This document shows, piece by piece, positions 38,277 through 47,273 of a DNA stretch of 64,000 bases. The stretch is from contig NZ_QGNJ01000011.1 in assembly GCF_003336875.1 (NCBI RefSeq), forward strand, positions 83,649-147,648. The letters are read 5' to 3'. A model generated the notes under the pieces. The model was not told where the DNA came from and did no database searches. It was given only the letters and a program-made list of their open reading frames with translations. How positions within the stretch are numbered: the first letter of the stretch is position 1; the number at the start of each line of letters is the position of its first letter. Both the position numbers and the translations under genes were made by a program. Source of the stretch: Oleisolibacter albus. Lineage in GTDB: Bacteria > Pseudomonadota > Alphaproteobacteria > Azospirillales > Azospirillaceae.

Positions 38277-39962
38277 TCAGCCGGCGCGCACGCGGCGCAG
38301 GAAGTTCTCCACCTCCAGCCGCAGGGTTTCCGCTTCCCGCGACAGGCCGCCGGAGGCTTCCAGTACATTGCCGGCGGCCATGCTGGTGCTCTGGGCCGTC
38401 TGCTCGACCCCGCTGATGTTGTTGCTGATCTCCTGCGTGCCCAGGGCCGCCTGCTGCACGTTGCGGGCGATCTCGCGGGTGGCGGCGTCCTGCTCCTCCA
38501 CGGCGGCGGCGATGGCGGAGGCGATCTGGTTGATCTCACCGATGGTGCGGGTGATCTCCAGCGTGGCCGACACGGCGTTGTTGGTGGCCTGCTGGATGCC
38601 GGCGATACGGGTGGAGATGTCCTCCGTTGCCTTGGCCGTCTGGCTGGCCAGGGACTTCACCTCCGACGCCACCACGGCGAAGCCCTTGCCGGCGTCCCCG
38701 GCCCGCGCCGCCTCGATGGTGGCGTTCAGCGCCAGCAGGTTGGTCTGGCTGGCGATTTCCGCGATCAGCTTGATGACGGCGCCGATGGCGTCCGCCTCGG
38801 TCGCCAGGGTCTGGATGGTCTTGTTGGTGCCGTCGGCCCGCTCGGCGGCGGCGCGGGCGATGGTGGCGGAGCTGCCGACCTGACGGGTGATCTCACCGAT
38901 GGAGCTGGTCATCTCCTCGGCCGAGGCGGCGACGGTCTGCACATTGGCGCTGGTCTGCTCGGTCGCGGCGGAGACGATGCCGCTCTGGCTGCGGGTCTGC
39001 TCGGCGGCGGAGGACAGGCTCTGGGCATTGGCGTTCAATTCGGTCGCGGCGGACGCCACCTGGGCCACCACGCCCATGACGCTGCTTTCGAAGCTGTCGG
39101 CCAGGGCATGCAGCGCCTGCTTGCGCTCCTCCTCGGCCCGCAGTTCGGCCCGCTTGGCCTCCTCTTCCATTTCGCGTGTGCGCAGGGCGTTGGCCTTGAA
39201 GGTCTCCAGCGCCGCGGCCAGCTTGCCGATCTCGTCACCGCGGCCCAGGCCCGGAACGGTGGTGTTGAGGTCACCGCCGGCCACCTTGCCCATGGCCGTG
39301 GTCACGGCATTGATCGGGCCGGTGATGGTGGCGGTGGAGACAAAGAGCGCGATGCCACCGCAGAGCAGCAGGCCGACGCCGGTCACGATGAAGACCAGGG
39401 TGCTCGTGGAATTGGAGATGGCGGTCGCCTCATCCGACGCCTTCAACATGTTCTGGCGGACTTCCTCGGTGAGTTTGATGTTGTCGTCACGCAGCGCATC
39501 CAGCTTGGGATCGAAGCTGGCATTGAGGATCGCCAGCGCCTCTTCGTTGCGGTTGGCTGTGGCCAGCGGCTTGATCTCGTCATAATGGCGCATGACCTCG
39601 TTGAAGCGGGCTTCGAGCCCGTCGATCTTCGCGGTATATTGCGGCAGCAGCTCGCGCACCTTGGCATAGGTCTCACGCGCCACCTTGGTGTTGCTGTCGA
39701 CGGCCTGACGCGCCGACTCCATCCGCGCCTCATCGGTCTGGGCGATCAGCTTGTAGGTCTGGCGGCCGATGGCGATGATGGTCCGGTTGGCGCGGGCGAT
39801 CTCCACCGTGCCAGCGGCTTCCCGGTCCAGCAGGCTGGAATAGCGGTCATCCACGTCGATCAGTTTGCTGGTGGCGTACACCGCGACGGCAATGACCATC
39901 AGGCTCAGCAGGCCGAGGATGCCGAGGATGCGGGTTGAAATATTGAGATTTGAAAGATTCAT
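38277..39962 (-). CDS. Methyl-accepting chemotaxis protein
   Basis: This 561-residue chemoreceptor has a first membrane segment at about residues 12-32, a helical periplasmic sensor of about 150 residues, a second segment at about 187-213, a HAMP domain ([20 protein letters not shown]) and a cytoplasmic signalling domain. The hairpin tip [14 protein letters not shown] and [14 protein letters not shown] mark the CheA/CheW contact region. The sensor resembles four-helix-bundle types, but its ligand is unknown. The ATG ending at 39962 has a G-rich Shine-Dalgarno; a few upstream codons are open but unlikely. No other chemotaxis genes are nearby. Confidence 0.93.
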   Translation of the reverse strand: MNLSNLNISTRILGILGLLSLMVIAVAVYATSKLIDVDDRYSSLLDREAAGTVEIARANRTIIAIGRQTYKLIAQTDEARMESARQAVDSNTKVARETYAKVRELLPQYTAKIDGLEARFNEVMRHYDEIKPLATANRNEEALAILNASFDPKLDALRDDNIKLTEEVRQNMLKASDEATAISNSTSTLVFIVTGVGLLLCGGIALFVSTATITGPINAVTTAMGKVAGGDLNTTVPGLGRGDEIGKLAAALETFKANALRTREMEEEAKRAELRAEEERKQALHALADSFESSVMGVVAQVASAATELNANAQSLSSAAEQTRSQSGIVSAATEQTSANVQTVAASAEEMTSSIGEITRQVGSSATIARAAAERADGTNKTIQTLATEADAIGAVIKLIAEIASQTNLLALNATIEAARAGDAGKGFAVVASEVKSLASQTAKATEDISTRIAGIQQATNNAVSATLEITRTIGEINQIASAIAAAVEEQDAATREIARNVQQAALGTQEISNNISGVEQTAQSTSMAAGNVLEASGGLSREAETLRLEVENFLRRVRAG

Positions 39963-40247
39963 GATGGACCCCCAGTGACGGACTGGCATTTTTAATCACG
40001 TCTCATGTGAAACAAAAAGATGACCAAAAGGCGTTTCCACTCAACTTTGTCCTTTGGATTGGGATCTTTGATTTAAAGTGGCGTAATTGAATCATTTGAT
40101 TTCTTTTTATGAGAAACGATCTTTCGTTTGTCTCGGTGCTGTGCCCGGTCCACGCTGCCGGCGCTCCTGCCGGCGCCGCTGCCGGCGCTATTGAACCGCC
40201 ACGTCCTTCCCGCGTAGGCTGCCCCCTATGGTTCTGGCAGGCGGACG
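39963..40247. other. Divergent promoter region, chemoreceptor and TPR genes
   Basis: These 285 bases separate two divergent genes. Bases 40000-40120 are A+T-rich and probably contain both promoters. Three tandem copies of a 12-bp unit CTGCCGGCGCNN lie at 40155-40190. No gene is seen. Confidence 0.5.
40155..40190. repeat. 12-bp triple tandem repeat
   Basis: Three direct 12-bp units starting CTGCCGGCGC (40155, 40167, 40179) differ only in the last two bases. They lie in the leader of the TPR gene and have no known role. Confidence 0.8.
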
Positions 40248-42014
40248 GTGATGATGGCGGGTCGTGGGGAGCGGGCGGGCGCAGTCGTGCTGGCGCTGCT
40301 GCTGTCGCTGGGGGCTGGTCCGGGCGTCGCCGCGGACGGGCCGGACGGCCAGACCCGGCCGGCCAAGGCCGCCCCGTCCAGGGAAAGCCCGCTGGCGGCC
40401 TATCTCAGCGGCCGGGTGGCCCGCGGCGCCGGCGATTGGGGCCGGGCCGCCAGCAGCCTGACGGCGGCCCTGGCCGCCGATCCCGACAACAAGGCGCTGC
40501 TGACCCAGGCCTTCCTGCTGAATCTGGGGGAAGGGAACATCCCGCAGGCGCTGACCCTGGCCCGCGCCATGGAGCGGCTGGAGCTGAACAGCCTGCCGGC
40601 CATGGCCCTGCTGGTGTCCGAGGATCTGGGGGCTGGCCGCATCGATGCTGCGCGGGCGCGTCTGGCCAAGAAGCCGGGCGACCCGCTGGCCCAGTACATG
40701 GTGCCGCTGATGGCGGCCTGGGTCGAAATGGCCGGCGGCAAGCCCGACATGGCCAAGGCGCGGTTGCAGCCCCTGCTGGAGGCGCCCGGACTGACGGCCC
40801 TGGCCCAGTTGCAGCTGGCCCTGATGGCCGATCAGGCCGGCCGGACGGAGGAGGCCGCCACGGCCTATGACAAGGCGCTGGAGGGGGGCGCGCCCCTGCG
40901 TGTGGTGCAGCTGGCCGGCAATTTCCAGGAACGCACCGGCCATCCCGATCAGGCCCGCCGACTCTATGAGGCGTTCGCTGCCGACAATCCCGGCAACCTG
41001 CACATCGAGGAGGCGCTGACGCGCCTGCGCGGCGGTGGCAAGTCCAAGCCCCTGGTGGCGACGGCCCGCGACGGGCTGGCCGAATCCCTGTTCCAGTTCG
41101 CCTCGGCCCTGCAACAGGACAGCCGGCACGAAATGTCGCTGCTCTATGGCCGCATCTCGCTGTTTCTGCGGGCGGAGCAGCCGCTGGCGCGGCTGATGAT
41201 CGGCGATGTGCTGGCCGCCCGGCAGCGCCATGAGCAGGCCCTGGTCGAATACCGGACCATCGGCGGCAGCGGTGCCGCGGGCTGGGCCGCCCGGCTGCGC
41301 GAAGCCGACGCCCTGCGCCGGCTGGACCGCAACGACGAGGCGGTGAAACTGCTCCAGGCCATGGCGGCCGAACGCCCGGACCGGACGGACGCGCTGGTGC
41401 GCCTGGGCGACCTGTACCGGGCCGCCGACAAGGATCAGGCCGCCATCGACGTCTATACCAAGGCCATCGCCCGCGCCGGCGGGGCGGAGGCCAAGGACTG
41501 GGTCCTGTTCTTCGCCCGCGGCATGGCGCTGGAGGCCGCCGGGCGCTGGCCCGAGGCGGAGGCCGACCTGAAGGCGGCGCTGCAACGGCGTCCGGACGAG
41601 CCGCAACTGCTGAACTATCTCGGCTACAGCTATGTGGACCGCAACCTGAACCTGCCGGAAGCCAAGGTGCTGATCGAGCGGGCGGTGGCGCAGCTGCCCG
41701 ACAATGGGCAGATCGTCGACAGCCTGGGCTGGGTGCTGTACCGGACCGGGGACCTGACCGGCGCCGTGGAGCAGCTGGAGAAGGCCGTGCAGCTGAGCCC
41801 GGCCGACCCCGCCATCAACGACCATCTGGGCGATGTCTATTGGGCGGTGGGGCGCAAGCCCGAGGCCCGGTTCCAATGGCGCCGTGCCGTCCAGCTGGCC
41901 CAGGACGACGCCAAGCTGCGCGGCAAGGCCGAGGAAAAGCTGAAGAACGGGCTGCCCCAGGACAAGACCGCGGCCAGCACCGCCCCGGCGGCGGAGGCCG
42001 GGACACCGCGCTGA
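40248..42014 (+). CDS. Exported TPR repeat protein
   Basis: This 588-residue protein has a signal peptide (about residues 1-28, ending GVAAD) and then at least ten tetratricopeptide-type repeats, clearest at the C-terminal end (LNYLGYSYVDRNLNLPEA, IVDSLGWVLYRTGDLTGA, INDHLGDVYWAVGRKPEA). TPR proteins of this type act as scaffolds in the periplasm or at the outer membrane. It precedes ispE with a gap of 124 bases, an association I believe is common in this group. GTG at 40248 and ATGs at 40251 and 40254 are all possible starts. Confidence 0.85.
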   Translation: MMMAGRGERAGAVVLALLLSLGAGPGVAADGPDGQTRPAKAAPSRESPLAAYLSGRVARGAGDWGRAASSLTAALAADPDNKALLTQAFLLNLGEGNIPQALTLARAMERLELNSLPAMALLVSEDLGAGRIDAARARLAKKPGDPLAQYMVPLMAAWVEMAGGKPDMAKARLQPLLEAPGLTALAQLQLALMADQAGRTEEAATAYDKALEGGAPLRVVQLAGNFQERTGHPDQARRLYEAFAADNPGNLHIEEALTRLRGGGKSKPLVATARDGLAESLFQFASALQQDSRHEMSLLYGRISLFLRAEQPLARLMIGDVLAARQRHEQALVEYRTIGGSGAAGWAARLREADALRRLDRNDEAVKLLQAMAAERPDRTDALVRLGDLYRAADKDQAAIDVYTKAIARAGGAEAKDWVLFFARGMALEAAGRWPEAEADLKAALQRRPDEPQLLNYLGYSYVDRNLNLPEAKVLIERAVAQLPDNGQIVDSLGWVLYRTGDLTGAVEQLEKAVQLSPADPAINDHLGDVYWAVGRKPEARFQWRRAVQLAQDDAKLRGKAEEKLKNGLPQDKTAASTAPAAEAGTPR

Positions 42015-42138
42015 CGGCATCCGCGCGCGGCGGGATCTGTGGCGGAGAGCCGTGACCGGGCGGGGCGGCGTGCGCTAGAAGGACGCCCGGCTTCGTTGAC
42101 CAGGTCCGCTGCCCGGTTCCGCTGCAAGAGGGCTCCTC

Positions 42139-43077
42139 ATGCCGTCCACCATCTTATCCGCTCCTGCCACGCCGTCCGAGCCTGCCGCGGATACGGTGCG
42201 CGTGGCTGCGCCCGCCAAGCTGAACCTCTACCTGCATGTGCTGGGCCGGCGGCCCGACGGCTATCACCTGCTGGACAGTCTGGTGGCCTTCGCCGGCATC
42301 CACGACATCCTCAGCGTCCGGCCGGCGGACGGGTTCAGCCTGGAGATCACCGGGCCGTTCGCGGCGCTGCTGCTGGCCGAGGACCCGGCGGGCAATCTGG
42401 TGGCCCGCGCCGCCCGCGGGCTGGCGGCAGCCCTGGGCCGCGATCCCCATGTGGCCATCACCCTGGACAAGCGCCTGCCGGTGGCCGGCGGCATCGGCGG
42501 CGGCTCGGCCGACGCAGCGGCGACGCTGCGCGCCCTGGCCCTGCTGTGGGGGCTGGCCGCCGATGATCCGCGGCCGCTGCAGGTGGCGCCGACCCTGGGG
42601 GCCGATGTGCCGGTCTGCCTGTTCGGCCGCACCGCCTATTTCGCCGGGGCGGGGGAGGTGGTGGAGCCGGCGCCGGCGCTGCCCGCCGATCTGGCCGTGC
42701 TGCTGGTCAATCCGGGTGTCGGCCTGAACACGCGCGCCGTGTTCCAGGCCCGCCAGGGCGGCTGGCGCGCGGCGGGGCGGCTGGAGCGGGCGCCGCGCGA
42801 CGGGGCCGACCTGACCGCAATGCTGCGGGAGCGGCACAATGACCTGATGCCGCCGGCCCTGGCGCTGGCACCGGTGGTGGGGGAGGTGGTGGACGCGCTG
42901 GCGGCGGCTCCCGGCTGCCGTCTGGCCCGCATGTCCGGCAGCGGCGCCACCTGCTTCGGCCTGTTCGCCTCCCTGGCCGAGGCCGAGGCGGCGGCGGGGC
43001 GGCTGGGGGCGGAGCATCCAGGCTGGTGGGTGGCGGCGGCGCCGTTCGTGGCGGATGTGCACCGCCTGACGGTGTGA
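42139..43077 (+). CDS. ispE: 4-diphosphocytidyl-2-C-methyl-D-erythritol kinase
   Basis: This 312-residue GHMP kinase phosphorylates CDP-methylerythritol in the MEP pathway of isoprenoid synthesis. The start APAKLNLYLHVLGRRPDGYH is the family signature, the ATP-binding glycine loop is PVAGGIGGGSADAAATL, and LGADVPVCLFG and RMSGSGATCFGLF complete the pattern. The N-terminus is extended by some 20 residues compared with many homologues. It is cytosolic and probably essential. Confidence 0.95.
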   Translation: MPSTILSAPATPSEPAADTVRVAAPAKLNLYLHVLGRRPDGYHLLDSLVAFAGIHDILSVRPADGFSLEITGPFAALLLAEDPAGNLVARAARGLAAALGRDPHVAITLDKRLPVAGGIGGGSADAAATLRALALLWGLAADDPRPLQVAPTLGADVPVCLFGRTAYFAGAGEVVEPAPALPADLAVLLVNPGVGLNTRAVFQARQGGWRAAGRLERAPRDGADLTAMLRERHNDLMPPALALAPVVGEVVDALAAAPGCRLARMSGSGATCFGLFASLAEAEAAAGRLGAEHPGWWVAAAPFVADVHRLTV

Positions 43078-43089
43078 GGGGCGGCACCT

Positions 43090-43189
43090 TTGCCGTCTGG
43101 CGCCCGCCCGCCTTCTGCGGCTCCGGCCGCGCCGGCGCTGCCGCGGACACAGCCCGGATTGCCGTCTGGCGCGCGCGCGCCTTCTGCGG
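43090..43189. repeat. 31-bp direct repeat pair
   Basis: Two copies of a 31-bp sequence beginning TTGCCGTCTGGCGC (43090-43120 and 43159-43189), with two mismatches, start 69 bases apart in the gap between ispE and moaB. They are G+C-rich and not coding. They may be a short dispersed element; a genome search would tell. Confidence 0.75.
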
Positions 43190-43237
43190 CACTGTGGGCG
43201 CCCCTTCGCCGATGGCCCCTGTCAGGGAAAGCGACCC

Positions 43238-43777
43238 ATGGCCCGTATCGATGAAACCCGCCCCTTCCTGCCCGTGAACATCGCCGTGCTGACGGTGTCG
43301 GACACCCGCGACCTGGCCAGCGACAAGTCCGGCGATACGCTGGTGGAGCGGCTGACCGAGGCCGGGCATGTGCTGGCCGGCCGGGCCATCGTCAAGGACG
43401 ATGTCCGCGCCATCGTCGAGTGCCTGCGCCGCTGGATCGCCGATCCGGCGGTGGATGTGGTCATCTCCACCGGCGGCACCGGGGTGACCGGCCGCGACGT
43501 GACGCCGGAAGCCTTCGAGAGCCTGTTCGAGAAGAAGATCGACGGCTTCGGCGAGCTGTTCCGCATGCTCTCCTACGAGAAGATCGGCACCAGCTGCCTG
43601 CAATCCCGCGCCACCGGCGGCGTGGCCGGCGGCACCTATCTGTTCGCCCTGCCGGGCAGCCCCAGCGCCTGCCGCGACGGCTGGGACCTGATCCTGAAGT
43701 GGCAGCTGGACAACCGCCACCGCCCCTGCAATCTGGTCGAGATGATGCCGCGGCTGCAGGAGCATCTGAAGGGGTGA
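43238..43777 (+). CDS. moaB: Molybdenum cofactor biosynthesis protein B
   Basis: This 179-residue cytosolic protein is MoaB-type, which in bacteria adenylylates molybdopterin before molybdenum insertion. NIAVLTVSDTRDLASDKSGD, the phosphate-binding STGGTGVTGRDVTPEA and the ALPGSPSAC loop are all in place, and the length is typical. Other moa genes are not nearby. It ends six bases before the stop of the convergent glycosyltransferase gene. Confidence 0.93.
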   Translation: MARIDETRPFLPVNIAVLTVSDTRDLASDKSGDTLVERLTEAGHVLAGRAIVKDDVRAIVECLRRWIADPAVDVVISTGGTGVTGRDVTPEAFESLFEKKIDGFGELFRMLSYEKIGTSCLQSRATGGVAGGTYLFALPGSPSACRDGWDLILKWQLDNRHRPCNLVEMMPRLQEHLKG

Positions 43778-43783
43778 GGCCCC

Positions 43784-44380
43784 TCAGCGCCCCCGGATCC
43801 AGGCCCGGTAATCCGCCGCCTCGTCCACATCGGCCAGACGGTCAGTGAGGATGCTGTGCAGGCCGAGGATGCGCATGCTGTCGGCCAGGGCGTGCGGGCT
43901 GGACCAGCGCACGCCGTCCAGCAGATCCAGGCGGCGGGGCGGGCGCTTCAGCCCGATCAGCCAGTAGCCGCCATCGGCGGACGGGCCGAACACGGCGTCG
44001 GCCCGGCGCAGGGCCGCCAGGGCACGGGCGATCTGGGCCGGGGTGATGCCGGGAATGTCGCCGCCGATCAGCACGCAGGGACCGTCCGCCGCCGCCAGCT
44101 GGCGCAGCATGAGCCGGCCGAGATCGCCATCACCCTGGGCCGCCAGCCGCCAGCCGCGGGTCCAGCCGGCCGGCCAGGCGGGGCGCCGGGCCAGCCGGTC
44201 CGGGGCCACGGCCAGCACCCGGTCCCAGCGCGGATCGCCGCCCAGGCGGCGCAGGGTGCCGGCCAGGCAGGCACGGTAGAAGCGCAGGGCCTGCGCCTCC
44301 CCCAGGCCGCGGGCCAGCCGGCGCTTGACGCGGCCCAGCATCGGGGCCTTGGCCAGCACGATCAGGGTCGGTCTGTTCAT
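43784..44380 (-). CDS. TIGR04282 family glycosyltransferase (DUF2064)
   Basis: This 198-residue protein has a nucleotidyl/glycosyltransferase GT-A-like fold, related to CofC. LIVLAKAPMLGRVKRRLA, LIGGDIPGITPAQIARAL and FGPSADGGYWLIGL are diagnostic for DUF2064/TIGR04282. The start overlaps the stop of the TIGR04283 gene by four bases. This pair was named for arsenosugar biosynthesis, but it also occurs without arsenic genes, as here. The start is the ATG ending at 44380; the frame continues upstream by chance. Confidence 0.88.
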   Translation of the reverse strand: MNRPTLIVLAKAPMLGRVKRRLARGLGEAQALRFYRACLAGTLRRLGGDPRWDRVLAVAPDRLARRPAWPAGWTRGWRLAAQGDGDLGRLMLRQLAAADGPCVLIGGDIPGITPAQIARALAALRRADAVFGPSADGGYWLIGLKRPPRRLDLLDGVRWSSPHALADSMRILGLHSILTDRLADVDEAADYRAWIRGR

Positions 44381-45057
44381 CCATACACCCGGCGGATCAG
44401 CCGGGGCGGCACCCCGGCATACCAGAGGGACAGGCACAGCAGGTTGCGGGCGGAGCGCCGCCACCAGCCGTCGCGCCGCCACTTCTCCGCCGAGGTGACG
44501 GCGGCGGCGGCAAGCGGCACCAGACGGGGGCGGCCCAGCCGGCGGACCAGATCCACATCCTCCATCAGCGGCAGCGGGCGCACGCCGCCGACGGCCCGGT
44601 ACAGCGACCGCGACAGCAGCAGCCCCTGGTCGCCATAGGGCAGGGCCAGGGTGCGGCAGCGCCAGGCCACCAGCCGTTCCAGCCGGCGGGCCGGGGGCGA
44701 GGCATCGTCCAGGGCGAAGCGGAAGTAACCGGCCCGCTCCCGGTTGTCCGGGTCGTCGAGGAAGCCGGCCACGGCCCCGTCCCAGCCGGGGGCCGGCACC
44801 GTGTCGGCATGCAGCAGCAGCAGCCAGTCGCCGGTGGCCGCCGCCGCCCCGGCCGCCAGTTGCAGGCCGCGCCCGCGCCCGGTGCGCAGCACCCGGGCGC
44901 CGTGGCCCGTGGCCAGGCGCACGGTGCCGTCGCTGGAGCCGCCATCGACCAGGATCAGATCCAGCCCGCCCGTCCAGGCCGACAGTGCGTCCAGCGTCGC
45001 CGGCAGGGTGCCGGCGGCATCGAGGGCCGGGATGATGACGGACAGGCGGGGCTGCAC
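44377..45057 (-). CDS. TIGR04283 family GT2 glycosyltransferase
   Basis: This 226-residue GT2 enzyme has LSVIIPALDAAGTLPATL, the donor-binding LILVDGGSSDGTV, LLLLHADTVP (DxD-like) and PYGDQGLLLSR, which define TIGR04283. It is coupled by overlap to the TIGR04282 gene. The pair is thought to act together on a sugar-containing small molecule. No arsM or radical SAM arsenosugar gene is in the window, so the product is uncertain. Confidence 0.9.
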   Translation of the reverse strand: MQPRLSVIIPALDAAGTLPATLDALSAWTGGLDLILVDGGSSDGTVRLATGHGARVLRTGRGRGLQLAAGAAAATGDWLLLLHADTVPAPGWDGAVAGFLDDPDNRERAGYFRFALDDASPPARRLERLVAWRCRTLALPYGDQGLLLSRSLYRAVGGVRPLPLMEDVDLVRRLGRPRLVPLAAAAVTSAEKWRRDGWWRRSARNLLCLSLWYAGVPPRLIRRVYG

Positions 45058-45087
45058 GGCGGGTCTCGCTACAGGCTGGCGCCGGGC

Positions 45088-45966
45088 TCAATCCAGGGGG
45101 CGCCACTCCGGTGTACCCAGATCCTCGCGGAAGGCGAAGCGCTTCAGATGGTCGATCACCACATCTTGAAGACGGGCCAGGGTGGTGGCGTCGGGAGCGG
45201 TGACGCGGACGGTCAGCCTGTCGGCTGTGGCGGCGAGATCGCAGCTCCGTCCCTCGCCGAAGGGGATGTGGCCGGTCTCGGGGCCGAAGGTCACCGCGAA
45301 TTTATGGCTCCAATGCTTGCAGAGCTGCGTCAGGTAGCGGGCGGCATTGCCGGTGGCGATGCTGGTCTCGGTCCGGATCATGCTGGTGTCGTCCGTCGGG
45401 GGCAGGGGGAGTTGTTCGATGGAGTCGGCGGCGGCGCAGAGGATGGCGGCCATGGCCTGAAGCCGGTCGGGCGTCGCCGGCGCGGCGAGCTGGCACTGGT
45501 GCAGCGCCCGCTTCAGCCGGACCATGGCCTGTTCCAGCACGGGCGGCGCGTTGTGCCGGTCGCGGATGCGCCGGGTCCGCAGCAGCGCCATCTCCACCTG
45601 GGGGCTGCTTTCCTCCAGATACAGGCGGCCGGCGGGGGTCAGGGCATAGGGCTTGCGCCCCTCGCCGCCGTCGTCGCGGGCGGTGTAGCCCAGCTCTTCC
45701 AGCAGGCTGAGGGTGGGATAGAGCACGCCGGGGCTGGGGCTGTAGGCCCCGCCCATCAGCTCGCCCACGGCCTTGATCAGCTCGTAGCCGTGGCGGGGCT
45801 TCTCGGCCAGCAGGTGCAGGCAGAGCAGGCGCAGATCGCCCTGATCCAGCAGGCGGCCCCGCCGCCCCCGGCCCGGCCCGCCATGATGACCGTGACAGGG
45901 CCGGTCCTCGAAACCCGCATGGGCGAACCGGCGGCCGAGGCCGCGGTGCAGAAAGCGGGAGAGCAT
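45088..45966 (-). CDS. PadR-family regulator fused to DUF2218 (YqjI-like)
   Basis: This 292-residue protein has three parts. A His/Cys-bearing N-terminus (CHGHHGG) recalls the metal-binding start of E. coli YqjI. A PadR winged helix follows at about residues 40-130 (HGYELIKAVGELMGGAYSPS, then GVLYPTLSLLEELGY). A C-terminal DUF2218 domain runs from about residue 198 (ARYLTQLCKHWSHKF, FGPETGHIPFG), which elsewhere is found on siderophore-interacting proteins. YqjI represses a ferric-siderophore reductase and responds to nickel, so metal-linked control is likely. GGAGG precedes the ATG; a palindrome upstream is a likely autoregulatory site. No siderophore reductase gene is nearby. Confidence 0.88.
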   Translation of the reverse strand: MLSRFLHRGLGRRFAHAGFEDRPCHGHHGGPGRGRRGRLLDQGDLRLLCLHLLAEKPRHGYELIKAVGELMGGAYSPSPGVLYPTLSLLEELGYTARDDGGEGRKPYALTPAGRLYLEESSPQVEMALLRTRRIRDRHNAPPVLEQAMVRLKRALHQCQLAAPATPDRLQAMAAILCAAADSIEQLPLPPTDDTSMIRTETSIATGNAARYLTQLCKHWSHKFAVTFGPETGHIPFGEGRSCDLAATADRLTVRVTAPDATTLARLQDVVIDHLKRFAFREDLGTPEWRPLD

Positions 45967-45984
45967 GTGCCATCCTCCATCTTC

Positions 45985-46010
45985 GATATGTCTGATAATA
46001 GATATATCTA
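45985..46010. promoter_or_regulatory. Probable PadR operator
   Basis: The perfect 12-bp palindrome TAGATATATCTA (45999-46010) lies 33 bases before the PadR-DUF2218 start, with a related half-site GATATGTC at 45985-45992. It is strongly A+T-rich against the background and is well placed for autorepression; it could also affect the divergent NTPase gene. Confidence 0.55.
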
Positions 46011-46215
46011 AAATCGGCAGTGTGCAAGAGGCCCGACGGGGTGCAACGATGGTTTCGTGACCAGAACGGTCGCGGCCAGGCGTGGCGGCGGCGTTGGGTC
46101 AAATTGGCGGCGGGGCGGTCGGCCCTGTTGAAGGGGGGCGCGAAAGCGGGTAACGATCCCTGGACGGGCGGGGTACCCCCACCGACGCAGGGCGGCGCGT
46201 GAGGAGAGCACAGCG

Positions 46216-47058
46216 ATGACGCGGACCTTCATTTCGATGGCGAAGACCGGCGGCCAGGGCAAGACCCTGGTGGCGCAGATGCTTGTGCTGCAGCATGAGC
46301 GCAAGGGCGTGCCGGCCAAGCTGGCGGCCGCGGACAGCGACACCCTGAACCAGCGCTCGAAGTTCGGCCGGCTGTTCACCCATGTGAAGGAACTGGGCAT
46401 CGGCGAGGAACTGACCAAGATCAAGGCCTCCACCGATCCCAACCTGGCCATCAAATACTGGGACGAGTTCGGCCGCACCCTGCTGGATGGCGGCCATATC
46501 ATCGATGTGGGCGCCAATGTCGCCTCGGAGCTGTTCGCCTGGGCCGAGGCGCGCAATGCCGGCAGCCTGCTGCGCCGGCGCAATGCCGCCCCGGTCGATC
46601 TGGTGGTGGCCACCAAGGCCGAGGGGCAGGCCATCGAGGATGCCCGCGCCCTGATCCAGTACAGCTTCGACAAGCAGGAATGGCTGCCCACCGCCCGCCG
46701 GTTCGTGGTGCTGAACGAGGTGGCCGGCAGCTTCGCCCCCTATGAGGCCGATCCGGCCTTCAAGCGGCTGAAGGCCTTCCAGAGCCAGGGCGTGCAGATC
46801 CTGACCATGAAGCGCTGCGAGTCGGATATCTGGACCCTGCTGGAGCGCGAACTGATCTCCGTCCGTGACGCGCTGAAGCTGTCGGACGTGGATCTGGAGA
46901 AGCGCTACGGCATCGATGTCTGGACCGGCCATGGCGGCCTGACCGACCTGCGGGCCTGGGCCGATGAGACCCTGGCGGCCTTCGAGCGCGTCGGTCTGGC
47001 CCCGTCGCGCGACAAGAGCGAGCCGGCGGTGGAGCCGGTGGGCGGGGCCTGCGCCTGA
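46216..47058 (+). CDS. Orphan ParA/MinD-like P-loop NTPase
   Basis: This 280-residue protein begins with FISMAKTGGQGKTLVAQML, a deviant Walker A motif of the ParA/MinD type, and has a strand IIDVGANVASELFAW where a Walker B-like aspartate is expected. Beyond that I find no named family; the second half reads as alternating helices and strands. GAGGAG lies about nine bases before the ATG. It has no ParB-like partner and stands alone between the PadR gene and ftsE. Roles in positioning, conjugation or a metabolic complex are all possible. Confidence 0.6.
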   Translation: MTRTFISMAKTGGQGKTLVAQMLVLQHERKGVPAKLAAADSDTLNQRSKFGRLFTHVKELGIGEELTKIKASTDPNLAIKYWDEFGRTLLDGGHIIDVGANVASELFAWAEARNAGSLLRRRNAAPVDLVVATKAEGQAIEDARALIQYSFDKQEWLPTARRFVVLNEVAGSFAPYEADPAFKRLKAFQSQGVQILTMKRCESDIWTLLERELISVRDALKLSDVDLEKRYGIDVWTGHGGLTDLRAWADETLAAFERVGLAPSRDKSEPAVEPVGGACA

Positions 47059-47273
47059 GGCGCTGACCGACCCCGGGCCGATCCCGGACCGATCCCGGAC
47101 TGGCGCCGGACCGCGGCGGTTGCCCGGGCCGGCGGATCGTGCTTGACTCCCCCGCCGTCTGACACGGATTGGCGCCGTTCCCCGGGAGCGGCGCCGCTGT
47201 CTTTCCGGCGTCTTGGCATCAGGTGCCGTCGCGGCCGGACCGCCGGCCGCCCGGAACGGCGGGAGAGGGTGTT

